Source: UBA7703 sp963667195
Lineage (GTDB): Bacteria; Bacillota; Clostridia; Christensenellales; CAG-138
NCBI GenBank assembly: GCA_963667195.1
Contig: OY762962.1
Location: forward strand, 1,116,001 to 1,180,000
Length of the DNA: 64,000 nucleotides
Direction of reading: 5' to 3'
The number at the start of each line of letters is the position of its first letter. Position 1 is the first letter of the stretch. This document shows, piece after piece, positions 46,216-56,572 of the stretch. A model generated the notes under the pieces. It did no database searches. It saw only the letters and a program-made list of their open reading frames with translations, and was not told the origin of the DNA. A program made the position numbers and the translations under genes.

Positions 46216-47193
46216 ATGAGCCGCATGCGGTTGTTAAATGAAAGCAATGGCCAGACGTTTGAGGGATTTTGCCTCGTGAAAAGCGCGAGCGTAAAGACAA
46301 ACATCAAGGGCACGGAATATCTCGACCTCATTCTGGCTGATTCGGAAGGCGACTGCGCCGCGAAGCTCTGGGATTACAGCAAGGAACTCCACGGCGTTTA
46401 CGACGCAAACGACGTGGTCAAGGTGCGCGGTTCCATCAATATCTGGAAGGACACCGAGCAGCTCAAGATCGAAAAAATCCGCCACTCTGCGCCGGAAGAC
46501 GACGTGGATATGGCAAAGCTCCTGCCCTGCGCGCCGTTTGATCCCGCTTGGCTCTACGACGAGCTGTTTTCACTCGCGGAGCATTTTTCGGACGATGACC
46601 TTCGCAGGCTTGTGCAGTACATCATGCGCGAAAACAAGGAGAAGCTCCTGTTCTACCCCGCGGCGGTCAAGCTGCACCACGCGACGCGCGGCGGCTGGCT
46701 CCACCACACGTGGACGCTGACCAAGCTCGCGAAATCGATCATCGACATCTATCCCGCGCTGGACGGCGACCTGATCTACACCGGCGCGATTCTCCACGAC
46801 ATCGGCAAACTCCGCGAGCTGGAGACCGGCGAACTCGGCATCGCGAGCGGCTATACTGCGCGTGGCATGCTGGTGGGTCACATCTCCATCGGCATTTCGG
46901 AAGTCTCCGCAGCCTGCGAGCTGCTCGGCATCCCCGGCGAAACCGCGATGTTGGTCGAGCATATGCTGCTTGCCCACCACGGGCAGGCGGAGTTCGGCAG
47001 CCCGAAACTGCCGATGTTCCCGGAGGCGGAAGTGCTCGCGGAGATCGACCTTCTCGACAGCAAGATGTACGAGATGTTTGACGCGCTCTCCGGCGTCTCC
47101 GTCGGCGCGTTTTCGGAGCGGCAGTGGGCGCTGGACAACCGCCAGATCTACTGCCACGGACACGGGCACCTCAAGAAGGGCGAGAGCAAGTAA
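46216..47193 (+). CDS. yhaM: 3'-5' exoribonuclease YhaM family protein
   Basis: 325 residues. An OB-fold nucleic-acid domain (about 10-90) precedes an HD metal domain with HH (154-155), HH (163-164), and ILHDIGK (His194-Asp195), then HISIG and LAHHGQAEFGSPK. The family trims RNA and some single-stranded DNA from the 3' end. AAGGGGG precedes the ATG. It diverges from mnmG. Confidence 0.93.
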   Translation: MSRMRLLNESNGQTFEGFCLVKSASVKTNIKGTEYLDLILADSEGDCAAKLWDYSKELHGVYDANDVVKVRGSINIWKDTEQLKIEKIRHSAPEDDVDMAKLLPCAPFDPAWLYDELFSLAEHFSDDDLRRLVQYIMRENKEKLLFYPAAVKLHHATRGGWLHHTWTLTKLAKSIIDIYPALDGDLIYTGAILHDIGKLRELETGELGIASGYTARGMLVGHISIGISEVSAACELLGIPGETAMLVEHMLLAHHGQAEFGSPKLPMFPEAEVLAEIDLLDSKMYEMFDALSGVSVGAFSERQWALDNRQIYCHGHGHLKKGESK

Positions 47194-47219
47194 ACAGTTT
47201 GATAGGACGAAAGCCCCTC

Positions 47220-47254
47220 GCGGAGCGGTAACCAAACGCTCCGCGTCTTGTTTT
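47220..47254 (+). terminator. Terminator after yhaM
   Basis: GCGGAGCG (47220-47227) pairs with CGCTCCGC (47237-47244); a moderate T-rich tail follows. Confidence 0.65.
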
Positions 47255-47316
47255 CATAAAGCATCTCCGTTCTACGTAGGTGCCGCGCAATGGCACCCGA
47301 AAGGATTCGATTTCCA

Positions 47317-47820
47317 ATGAAGCTCCGCGTCGTTTCCCCGCGTGAAACAATCGTAAAATACGCGTTGATCGAGGTTTTCTCGATCCTGTTCTTTCTGCTG
47401 ATTTTGCGAAATCTCACGCCGTACCGGTATTTTACCGTGATGCAGCTGCTGCAATACGCGCTTTTGGTCGCGGTGGGCCTGTTTATCCTGATTCCCGTCT
47501 GGCTGGAGCTGTTCGGCTTTGGTTCGATCCGGCTCATTTTAACCAAACGCGGGGTTGTATATCAAAAGCGGCGGTTGCGGTATCGCCTCGCCTGGGAAGA
47601 CGTCCGGCGCATCGTGCTCACGCCCGACCTCTACGGCAGCGTGTCCAAGCGCTGCTACATCGTCTTTTACGCGGAGGATGAGCCGCAACTCATCGGCGCG
47701 CGGTCGGAGTTTCACGCGGGCGCGTTCGGCGCGCAATACCGCAAAGGCCTGCCGGAGGCAATCGCGAAATACTGCGATTTGCCGATTGAAAATCTGGAAG
47801 CGATCAAAAAGGTAAAATAG
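47317..47820 (+). CDS. Hypothetical two-helix membrane protein, copy A of a tandem pair
   Basis: 167 residues: two membrane helices (about 13-33 and 42-64), then a PH-like beta domain with RGVVYQKRRLRYRLAWEDV and ending FGAQYRKGLPEAIAKYC. A YcxB-like or PH-domain fold is a guess. AAAGGA lies 11 bases before the ATG. The gene 49 bases downstream encodes a clear paralogue. Function unknown. Confidence 0.78.
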   Translation: MKLRVVSPRETIVKYALIEVFSILFFLLILRNLTPYRYFTVMQLLQYALLVAVGLFILIPVWLELFGFGSIRLILTKRGVVYQKRRLRYRLAWEDVRRIVLTPDLYGSVSKRCYIVFYAEDEPQLIGARSEFHAGAFGAQYRKGLPEAIAKYCDLPIENLEAIKKVK

Positions 47821-47869
47821 TAGTTCAAATTTCGAATGTTGGAACTGATCCTTCTGAAAGGAATCTCTC

Positions 47870-48373
47870 ATGAGATTACGTGTGATTTCTCCTCGCCTTC
47901 GATTCTGGGTCTATTTTATAATCGAGCTACTTGCGCTTCCTTTGTTAGGACTATATTTCTATATCGGAATTTCTCCTGATGATACTTTGTTTGACGTGAT
48001 CAGCTTGTTTTTTCTAATTGCACTGCAATTGTTTATAGCACTATTCCCCTTGTTTATCGAGAAATACGACTTCGGCGCGGAATGGTTTCATCTGGATGCA
48101 TCCGGTGTTAGCTGTGTTACCCGCAAGGTGAACTATCGCCTTGATTGGGCGCAGGTGCAGCACATCTGTATCAGTCCTGACCGTTACGGCCGCTTCACGA
48201 AGAACTGCTTCATCTGCTTTTATGCAGAAGAGTTTCCAAGATGGATGCCAATGCGATCCGACTATTCGCCGACTGCCTTCGGGTTGCAATACCGCAAAGG
48301 CCTGCCGGAGATCATCGCGCAATATTGCAGCCTTCCGATTGAAAATCTGGAAGCGGTTCAGAAGAGACGATAA
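47870..48373 (+). CDS. Hypothetical two-helix membrane protein, copy B of a tandem pair
   Basis: 167 residues, the same length and layout as copy A. The starts (MRLRVISPR against MKLRVVSPR) and the ends (FGLQYRKGLPE and LPIENLEA) are nearly the same while the membrane part differs. The 5' half is visibly more AT-rich than in copy A. GAAAGGAA precedes the ATG. Confidence 0.78.
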   Translation: MRLRVISPRLRFWVYFIIELLALPLLGLYFYIGISPDDTLFDVISLFFLIALQLFIALFPLFIEKYDFGAEWFHLDASGVSCVTRKVNYRLDWAQVQHICISPDRYGRFTKNCFICFYAEEFPRWMPMRSDYSPTAFGLQYRKGLPEIIAQYCSLPIENLEAVQKRR

Positions 48374-48412
48374 ATCATTTTTCCAAAGATGCTTTTCAAA
48401 GGAGGCGGCAGC

Positions 48413-48925
48413 GTGCAGCCAACCATCGAAATCAGACAAGCGACGGATGAGGACATCCCCGCCATTGCGCACATCATCAACGAAGCGTGGAAAACGGCTT
48501 ACGCGGGAATCGTTCCGCAGGGTTATTTGAGCGCAATGCGGGAGGAACGCAAGGCGGATCGCCTGCGCGAAGGCCTCGCGCGCGTGCCGCACATGCGCTA
48601 TTTTGTGCTCTGCGAAAACGGCACTCCGGTTGGAGCCGCGAGCCTACACCGCGCGCGAAACGAGGATTTGCCGGACGCCGCTGAGTTCAGCTTCTTCTAT
48701 TTTCTGCCCTCCGCCTGGCGAAAAGGCTACGGCACGATGCTGCTGACCCGCCTCAAGGAGGAGTCCGTAAAGGCTGGTTTTCTGCGCATCTGCTGCTGGG
48801 TGCTGGAGGAAAACCACCGCGCGGTCTCGTTTTACGAATCGCAAGGCCTTCTGCGCGACGGCACACGCCAGACGGAGACCATCGAAATCCCTCTCCAGGA
48901 AATTCGCTGCGTGGGAAAACTTTAA
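48413..48925 (+). CDS. GNAT family N-acetyltransferase
   Basis: 170 residues. GNAT fold: IRQATDEDIPAIAHIINEAW at the start, FYFLPSAWRKGYGTMLL as the acetyl-CoA loop (a variant of the R-x-x-G-x-G/A site), and ENHRAVSFYESQG in the last third. Substrate unknown. The GTG at 48413 is chosen because AAAGGAGG lies 7 bases upstream; an ATG eight codons earlier has no site. Confidence 0.88.
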   Translation: MQPTIEIRQATDEDIPAIAHIINEAWKTAYAGIVPQGYLSAMREERKADRLREGLARVPHMRYFVLCENGTPVGAASLHRARNEDLPDAAEFSFFYFLPSAWRKGYGTMLLTRLKEESVKAGFLRICCWVLEENHRAVSFYESQGLLRDGTRQTETIEIPLQEIRCVGKL

Positions 48926-48936
48926 ACGCGCTCAAC

Positions 48937-48967
48937 AAAAAACCGGCGGGAAACCCCGCCGGTTTTT
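48937..48967. terminator. Bidirectional terminator between GNAT and uppP
   Basis: An 11-bp stem (48940-48950 with 48955-48965, loop AAAC) with A-rich and T-rich flanks. Confidence 0.9.
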
Positions 48968-48981
48968 ATATATCGATCCTA

Positions 48982-49818
48982 TTAGAAGAAATAATGCGTC
49001 ACGTATTGATCCACAAGCACCAAAGCTCCGAGAACGGCGGTGTAGATCACAAAGCCCAGCAGCTTCTTTTTCTTGATGGCTTCGATCATAACTTTAATCG
49101 CGAAATAGCCCGTGATGCCCGCTACCAGCATACCCGCGGCAAGAGTTGTCCAGTGGAGGCCACCGAGACCCGACGATATCGCGTCCGGAATCTCAAACAC
49201 CGCTCCGCCGATGATCGCCGGAATCGACATCAGGAACGAGAAATCCGCAGCCGTCTTGCGATTCAGGCCCGCAACCAACGCGCCGGAGATCGTGCTTCCC
49301 GAGCGGGAAACGCCGGGCAAAACGCCAACGCCCTGCATGCAGCCGATGATCAGCGCGTCCGTCACCTGCATGTTCTTGAGCTTCTTGCCCTTCTTCTCAA
49401 TCTTTACGCCGTTATCGTCGATGGTCGTATGGCGCACATGGTCGCTGATGAACAGCAGCAGCGACGTGAGCAAAAACCCGAATCCGAGGTATTGCCCCGC
49501 GTCCGCCGCGTCAAAGAACGCCGCAACCGGCGCAATCTTCTTCGAAAGCACCGCGATAATCACAGCGGGAATCGTGGCGACGATCAATAACCCCACCGTC
49601 TTTTGAAACGGATGCTTGATCAGTTCGACCAGCGTAGGCCAATAGACGATGAATACCGCAATCAGCGTTGCCAGATGCAGCATCACGGTAAAGAACATTG
49701 CCCCGTCCGTAATGCCAAACATCTTCTGAATCAGGAGCAAGTGTCCGCTGCTGCTGACCGGAAGAAATTCCGCAATACCCTGCACCAACCCCAGCAGCAT
49801 CGCAATCCAAATCGTCAT
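48982..49818 (-). CDS. uppP: Undecaprenyl-diphosphatase (BacA type)
   Basis: 278 residues, about eight membrane helices. It recycles the lipid carrier of cell-wall synthesis by removing a phosphate from undecaprenyl diphosphate outside the membrane. Seen: QGIAEFLPVSSSGHLLL and PGVSRSGSTI, the two catalytic loops. ACGAGG precedes the ATG. Loss of activity would raise bacitracin sensitivity in known cases. Confidence 0.96.
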   Translation of the reverse strand: MTIWIAMLLGLVQGIAEFLPVSSSGHLLLIQKMFGITDGAMFFTVMLHLATLIAVFIVYWPTLVELIKHPFQKTVGLLIVATIPAVIIAVLSKKIAPVAAFFDAADAGQYLGFGFLLTSLLLFISDHVRHTTIDDNGVKIEKKGKKLKNMQVTDALIIGCMQGVGVLPGVSRSGSTISGALVAGLNRKTAADFSFLMSIPAIIGGAVFEIPDAISSGLGGLHWTTLAAGMLVAGITGYFAIKVMIEAIKKKKLLGFVIYTAVLGALVLVDQYVTHYFF

Positions 49819-49856
49819 AGAAACCTCGTCACTCTATTTACTCAATATTCCCGTAC

Positions 49857-49885
49857 ATCATACACACTTCCACCCGAAATCTCAA
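49857..49885 (-). promoter_or_regulatory. Promoter of uppP
   Basis: Minus-strand TTGAGA (49880-49885), 17 bases, TATGAT (49857-49862). Confidence 0.7.
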
Positions 49886-49898
49886 GGTGATGCGTCGA

Positions 49899-50747
49899 TC
49901 AGATATCCCCGCGCAACGCGTAGACGCAGATGCCGACGCACTCCCGCAGGAAGTTATTCAGCCGGAGATACCACACGTCGTCCGCCGGAATGCCGACGGC
50001 GTTGACGCCCTGTTCCCGCGCAACCATTCCCGCACGGTACACGTGGAAGTTCGTGGTCACAAACACGATGCGCGCGTTGTTTCCGACGACCTCGTCGATG
50101 ATCACCTTGGAATTCTCAAAATTCTCCTTGGTGTTTTTCGCCTTCTCTTCGGTATAGATGCGGCTTGCATCCATGCCGTGCTCCACCATGTATTTCTTCA
50201 TCGCGGAGGCTTCGGTGACGGTTTCGCCGGAGCCTTGTCCGCCGGAGACCACGCAGATGGCGGCGGGGTGCGACTCCATATACTCCATCGCGGTGTTGAG
50301 CCGGTTTTCCAGCACCCAGGTGACCTTGTCCCCGTGAACTGCGGCGCCGAGCACGATCACCGCATCCGCATTCACGTACTTGCCTTCGTTTGCGACGCGC
50401 ACCATCAGGAATCCACACACGAGGAAGATGCCGATCGCAACGGCGTAGCACCCAGCGATCAGATACTTAAGAAAGCGCAGAAAGCCCTGGCCCATCTTCG
50501 GCAGCATGAACGCGAGAAACACGAGCGGAATGCCGAAGAACGCGGGCAGGATCACGCCGAGGTTGTAGTTGGAGAGTGTGGAGATGATCAGCGTCTCCAC
50601 GATCAGCACCACGCCGAGGATCAGGAACAATTCGCGCAGCCAACTAAACTGGTGCCCGCGCTTGCGCCAGATGCGGCATCCAAACAGCAACACGCCTATG
50701 ATGACCACAAACACGGCCAGAATATAGAGTCTCCATCTGGTATACAT
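49899..50747 (-). CDS. YdcF/SanA-like DUF218 membrane protein
   Basis: 282 residues: four membrane helices in the first 115, then a DUF218 domain with AVIVLGAAVHGDKVTWVLENR, VVSGGQGSGETVTEA and FVTTNFHVYRAG. The family (YdcF, SanA, ElyC) is linked to envelope integrity; its reaction is not settled. AAAGGAA precedes the ATG. It is followed by uppP in the same direction. Confidence 0.88.
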   Translation of the reverse strand: MYTRWRLYILAVFVVIIGVLLFGCRIWRKRGHQFSWLRELFLILGVVLIVETLIISTLSNYNLGVILPAFFGIPLVFLAFMLPKMGQGFLRFLKYLIAGCYAVAIGIFLVCGFLMVRVANEGKYVNADAVIVLGAAVHGDKVTWVLENRLNTAMEYMESHPAAICVVSGGQGSGETVTEASAMKKYMVEHGMDASRIYTEEKAKNTKENFENSKVIIDEVVGNNARIVFVTTNFHVYRAGMVAREQGVNAVGIPADDVWYLRLNNFLRECVGICVYALRGDI

Positions 50748-50817
50748 ATCAATTTCCTTTCAATGGAGCTGCCCAGAAAGATATTTCTTTCACGGACAGT
50801 CTTTTGATTTGGATTCA

Positions 50818-50950
50818 GGCACCGCGGGCGGATGATATCCGCCCCTACACCTGCAATTGCGGGCTAGCCCGCGAAGCGAAACCCTTTGATTCGATTTAAA
50901 CCTTGATATTTTTGTGCGCGTGTAGGGGCGGATATCATCCGCCCGTGCCA
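50818..50950. repeat. MITE-like inverted-repeat element
   Basis: About 130 bases. The left arm 50826-50850 and right arm 50920-50945 are exact reverse complements over 25 bases (core GGGCGGATGATATCCGCC). Both continue outward to a GGCAC end with small gaps. A 14-bp perfect palindrome, GCGGGCTAGCCCGC, lies inside at 50859-50872. No open frame and no clear target duplication. Confidence 0.8.
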
Positions 50951-51054
50951 CCAACGCATTCCGCGCAGAATGATTGTCTATTTCTGGATAGCTCTGCGGG
51001 GTTTTCAAAAACAGAAACAAACAGGTTCTTAAGATGTAAGCATTATATAATACG

Positions 51055-51084
51055 AACGGGAACGCGCAAACACGCATTCCCGTT
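51055..51084 (-). terminator. Probable uvrA terminator
   Basis: AACGGGAACGCG (51055-51066) pairs with CGCATTCCCGTT (51073-51084) with one mismatch. The minus-strand tail CGTATTATATAAT is AT-rich but is not a pure T-run. Confidence 0.55.
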
Positions 51085-51133
51085 TCGTCACAGCATTGTT
51101 ACAAAATCATATTGTGTCCAGCAAGTAATTGCC

Positions 51134-53953
<2,820 letters not shown>

Positions 53954-54046
53954 GAGGAGTCCCTTTCGTTTTACCGGCTGACTGCTTCAACCGGCAGAGT
54001 ATGAAATCGGAGGATTGCCGGTTTTCCGGCAAATGACCGATGTTCT

Positions 54047-54055
54047 AGTATATCA
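54047..54055 (-). promoter_or_regulatory. Extended -10 promoter of uvrA
   Basis: Minus-strand TGATATACT about 95 bases before the ATG; no good -35. Confidence 0.5.
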
Positions 54056-54237
54056 CAAATTCGCGGATCGTGCTTGAATGAGATTGCGTCAAGGAACTAT
54101 GTTCAAACACTCGTTCGTTTTGATCACAGTATACACGAAAACAATTTTAATCGCAAACACTTGTTCGTAGATTTCTTGATGAATTTTACGAGCGTTCTCC
54201 CGTTCTTCTACACACATGTAATTTCCGATAAATCGCA

Positions 54238-54311
54238 TTATCCACACCTTTATCCACCGCTGTGGATAACTTTTGTGGAAGGGTTGTGGAAAGTGGATTT
54301 TTTGTTGTGGA
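54238..54311. promoter_or_regulatory. DnaA-box cluster (possible origin)
   Basis: TTATCCACA at 54238-54246 (perfect), TTATCCACC at 54250-54258 (one mismatch), and TGTGGATAA at 54261-54269 (perfect, opposite strand). These are followed by three further TTGTGGA copies starting at 54273, 54284 and 54305. The density and the inverted arrangement are typical of DnaA-bound regions. No dnaA gene or clear DnaA-trio is beside it. Confidence 0.6.
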
Positions 54312-54394
54312 GGCAAAAAAAAGCGACCACAACATCCTGTGGCCCGGCCACAAAATCGTTCATCAAACTGACAAAACCCTATAGACGAGAAAAT

Positions 54395-54440
54395 CCGCGA
54401 GCATCTCTGCCGCGGGTTTATGGGTTTTGGTTCCGGATGA
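54395..54440. repeat. Terminator repeat, copy 1 (left of orphan gene 1)
   Basis: 46 bases that match 55127-55172 with a single difference. Includes a CCGCG/CGCGG hairpin plus 24 bases beyond it. Lies downstream of orphan gene 1 and can end its transcript. Confidence 0.9.
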
Positions 54441-54503
54441 CGGTTCGCATTTCTTCGGCCTCTTTATACAATCGTGTCAACTTTTAACGACACAATGTAA
54501 TTA

Positions 54504-55004
54504 CTAATGAAAAGCAACTTTCTGTCCTTGCCTTTCTTCGTTCCAATAATACGTGATCCCTTTGACATTCTCGATTGATATTTCAAGCTCCGAGGAGGTA
54601 TATCCTCTTTTGTTAGCATGTACTGCGCATCGCCAAAGCAGATGCTGATAGGAATAAAGCTCGTCAACCACTTCAAGCTGATGACCTTTCATGAACCTAA
54701 TCATTTGATTTGGCTCTATTTCACGCCCAAAATAATAGAGTTTCCCGAACACACAAAATCTTGTGATGATTCTGCATCGAAAGTCGACAATAGCGCAACC
54801 ATTGATTAAAACCGCTGCATCCCTTGTTCGGAAATACTCATTCTGGCTTGCTGTTTCATCCTGCTGCTCATCTACTGTAATTCCGTCCGGGAAATGGAAC
54901 ATAATACCAGCCTCTTCAAAAGCTAAGTTTGAGAAGTGGCTATCACATAGGCTTGCTTCCGGATAGATGTTTTCTTTAACGTTTTGAAATTCAGATAGGT
55001 TCAT
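54504..55004 (-). CDS. Orphan gene 1: hypothetical protein in a terminator-bounded cassette
   Basis: 166 residues, soluble, mixed alpha/beta, with aromatic-rich strands (HLLWRCAVHANKRGY, ITYYWNEERQG). I recognise no family; an immunity- or toxin-related role is only a thought. The gene is clearly AT-richer than uvrA and DUF1292 on either side. AAAGG precedes the ATG and a good promoter lies upstream. It is co-oriented with DUF1292 and flanked by two copies of the DUF1292 terminator. Confidence 0.78.
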   Translation of the reverse strand: MNLSEFQNVKENIYPEASLCDSHFSNLAFEEAGIMFHFPDGITVDEQQDETASQNEYFRTRDAAVLINGCAIVDFRCRIITRFCVFGKLYYFGREIEPNQMIRFMKGHQLEVVDELYSYQHLLWRCAVHANKRGYTSSELEISIENVKGITYYWNEERQGQKVAFH

Positions 55005-55045
55005 TATTTAACGCCTTTGCCTGATTTATTCGGTTGTCTTCATAA

Positions 55046-55074
55046 TCTATATCCGAATCAGCATTCTTTGTCAA
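55046..55074 (-). promoter_or_regulatory. Promoter of orphan gene 1
   Basis: Minus-strand TTGACA (55069-55074), exactly 17 bases, TATAGA (55046-55051). It lies inside the repeat-bounded segment, so the cassette carries its own promoter. Confidence 0.75.
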
Positions 55075-55118
55075 TGCACCATCGATGATTCATGACAAAG
55101 ATGGCTTTCAGCCAAATC

Positions 55119-55172
55119 AAAAAACCCGCGAGCATTTCTGCCGCGGGTTTATGGGTTTTGGTTCCGGATGAT
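55119..55172 (-). terminator. DUF1292 terminator (terminator repeat, copy 2)
   Basis: CCCGCG pairs with CGCGGG around an 11-base loop (55126-55148). Minus-strand TTTTTTG follows. The 46 bases 55127-55172 recur at 54395-54440. Confidence 0.85.
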
Positions 55173-55178
55173 TGAGGG

Positions 55179-55529
55179 TTACTCTTTCTCGTCTTCTTCT
55201 TCGTCGTCTTCGTCTTCCATGGCGTCGAAGCGCTCTTCCACGATCTTGGACAGAACTTCCATCTTGTCCTCATCCGCGGGGAGAAACTCCTCATATTCGC
55301 CGTTGACGACGATCTTCATGATGTAGACTTCTGCGCCGTGCTCGTGATCATGTTCGCCTTCGCATTCGTCATCATCGCACTCACAGCCGCAACCGCAGCC
55401 GCAGCCGCTCTCGGGATCGACGAGTACCGCGTACTCCTGTCCCTCGTAATCAAAATAGTCTACGATCTCAAGTTCAAATTCATTGCCCTCGTCATCGGAG
55501 AAAACCACCAAATCTCTTTGCTCTTCCAT
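55179..55529 (-). CDS. DUF1292 protein with Cys/His/Asp-rich insert
   Basis: 116 residues. The DUF1292 (YrzB-like) pattern is seen in VVFSDDEGNEFELEIVDYFD, YEGQEYAVL and YIMKIVVNGEYEEFLP. In the middle is an unusual insert with six Cys alternating with Gly, then Asp/Glu/His (CGCGCGCEC, then HDHEHG), which looks metal-binding. The tail is almost all Asp and Glu. AAAGGTGG precedes the ATG at 55529. Role of the family unknown. Confidence 0.87.
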   Translation of the reverse strand: MEEQRDLVVFSDDEGNEFELEIVDYFDYEGQEYAVLVDPESGCGCGCGCECDDDECEGEHDHEHGAEVYIMKIVVNGEYEEFLPADEDKMEVLSKIVEERFDAMEDEDDEEEDEKE

Positions 55530-55887
55530 GCGGTTCACCACCTTTACGTTACTGCCTGATTTCAGGTCAATTTATTCTATCTTATTTCTCGCGCCAGCAC
55601 AAGAAAGGAAACGTGAGTTTGTTACGCAAAAATCGTGACAAATGCTTGATCTTTTGCCCAGGTTTGGACTTCTTCCATTCGAACCCCCCTTTTCTCACGA
55701 GAAACCGCCCGGTTAAGCCGCGATCTCTCAAAATTTTTTGGCAACTCTTTTCTATTTATGCTACAATAAAATTAATATTTAGAGCCAGTGAACAAAAAAT
55801 ATTTGAGGCTCGATAAAATATATTTGTTTTTCTTCTTGTAATTTCGTTTTGTTCTGTATATTATTTATAAGGAAGAGGGTTCGCGAC
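55530..55887. other. Divergent gap between DUF1292 and YheO-type regulator
   Basis: 358 bases, AT-rich towards the right. Contains a promoter for the regulator. A short GTG-started frame inside (55613-55816) crosses that promoter and is judged spurious. Confidence 0.65.
55738..55767 (+). promoter_or_regulatory. Promoter of the regulator-ygeY-ygeW operon
   Basis: TTGGCA (55738-55743), 18 bases, TACAAT (55762-55767) with extended TGC. Confidence 0.7.
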
Positions 55888-56517
55888 ATGGATTTGGAAT
55901 TTTTGCAGCGGCTCGCCAAGGCTATTACGTCTGAGTTTGGCGAGAGCAGCGAAGTCGTCGTGCACGACATCTCCGGCGACGACACCGAGCACACGATCGT
56001 TGCGATCGAAAACGGGCACGTCTCCCATCGTCAGGCAGGCGGCAGCGCCTCCCGCGTGGTGCTGGAAGCGATTCAGCGCAAGCACGACCCGACCCTTGTG
56101 GACGAGCTCGGCTACCTCACCAAGACGCGCGACGGCAGAGTGCTCAAATCCAGCACCGTCTACCTGCGCAACGGCGATGGCGTGATCGAAGGCGTGCTCT
56201 CCATCAACTACGACATCACGGAACTCCTGATGGCGGAACGCGCGATTTCCTCCGTGCTTCACCACAACAGCGAGCCCACGATGCCGGAGCGCATTCCGCA
56301 GAACGTCAACGATCTACTTGACGATCTCATCGAGCAGAGCGTTGCCATCGTCGGCAAGCCTGTCGCGATGATGACCAAGGAAGACAAGATCGCGGCGATC
56401 CAGTTCCTCTATCAGGCGGGGGCTTTCCTCGTCACCAAGAGCGGCGACAAGGTGTCGAAATATTTCGGCATCAGCAAATACACCCTTTATTCCTACATCG
56501 ACGCAAAAAAGGACTGA
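55888..56517 (+). CDS. YheO-type PAS/HTH transcription regulator
   Basis: 209 residues. The first 115 form a YheO-like PAS domain (EVVVHDISGDDTEHTIVAIE, SSTVYLRNGDGVIEGVLSIN), and the last 60 a helix-turn-helix (KVSKYFGISKYTLYSYIDAK). The family binds DNA beside amino-acid and purine-type catabolic genes. It sits 55 bases before ygeY in the same direction, so it probably controls that operon (inference). GGAAGAGGG precedes the ATG. Confidence 0.87.
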   Translation: MDLEFLQRLAKAITSEFGESSEVVVHDISGDDTEHTIVAIENGHVSHRQAGGSASRVVLEAIQRKHDPTLVDELGYLTKTRDGRVLKSSTVYLRNGDGVIEGVLSINYDITELLMAERAISSVLHHNSEPTMPERIPQNVNDLLDDLIEQSVAIVGKPVAMMTKEDKIAAIQFLYQAGAFLVTKSGDKVSKYFGISKYTLYSYIDAKKD

Positions 56518-56572
56518 CCTAGGCCGCTCGCTGCGGCTCAGGCCACAGCAGAAGAAAGGAAGTTCACCCACC

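Larger units (their letters stand above)
50748..51133. other. Gene-free gap between YdcF and uvrA
   Basis: 386 bases without a credible gene. Contains the MITE-like inverted repeat and a uvrA terminator hairpin, listed apart. The stretch 50951-51054 shows nothing further. Confidence 0.7.
53954..54503. other. Gene-free gap upstream of uvrA with DnaA-box cluster
   Basis: 550 bases. Contains the uvrA promoter, a DnaA-box cluster (54238-54311), and terminator copy 1 (54395-54440), listed apart. The part 54085-54200 is AT-rich. The plus-strand open frame across it has no ribosome site and is judged spurious. Confidence 0.75.

Noticed and set aside
54034..54045. GAACATCGGTCA downstream of the uvrA -10 as a LexA (SOS) operator.
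   Set aside because: Only one half-site fits the GAAC-n4-GTTC pattern; the other has two mismatches, so it is not supported.
54074..54487. A 137-codon plus-strand frame over the DnaA-box region.
   Set aside because: It covers the DnaA boxes and the terminator repeat, has no ribosome site, and its composition is not protein-like.
55613..55816. A 67-codon GTG-started frame with a fair ribosome site between DUF1292 and the regulator.
   Set aside because: It runs across the regulator's promoter and ends in AT-rich non-coding sequence; the product looks random.
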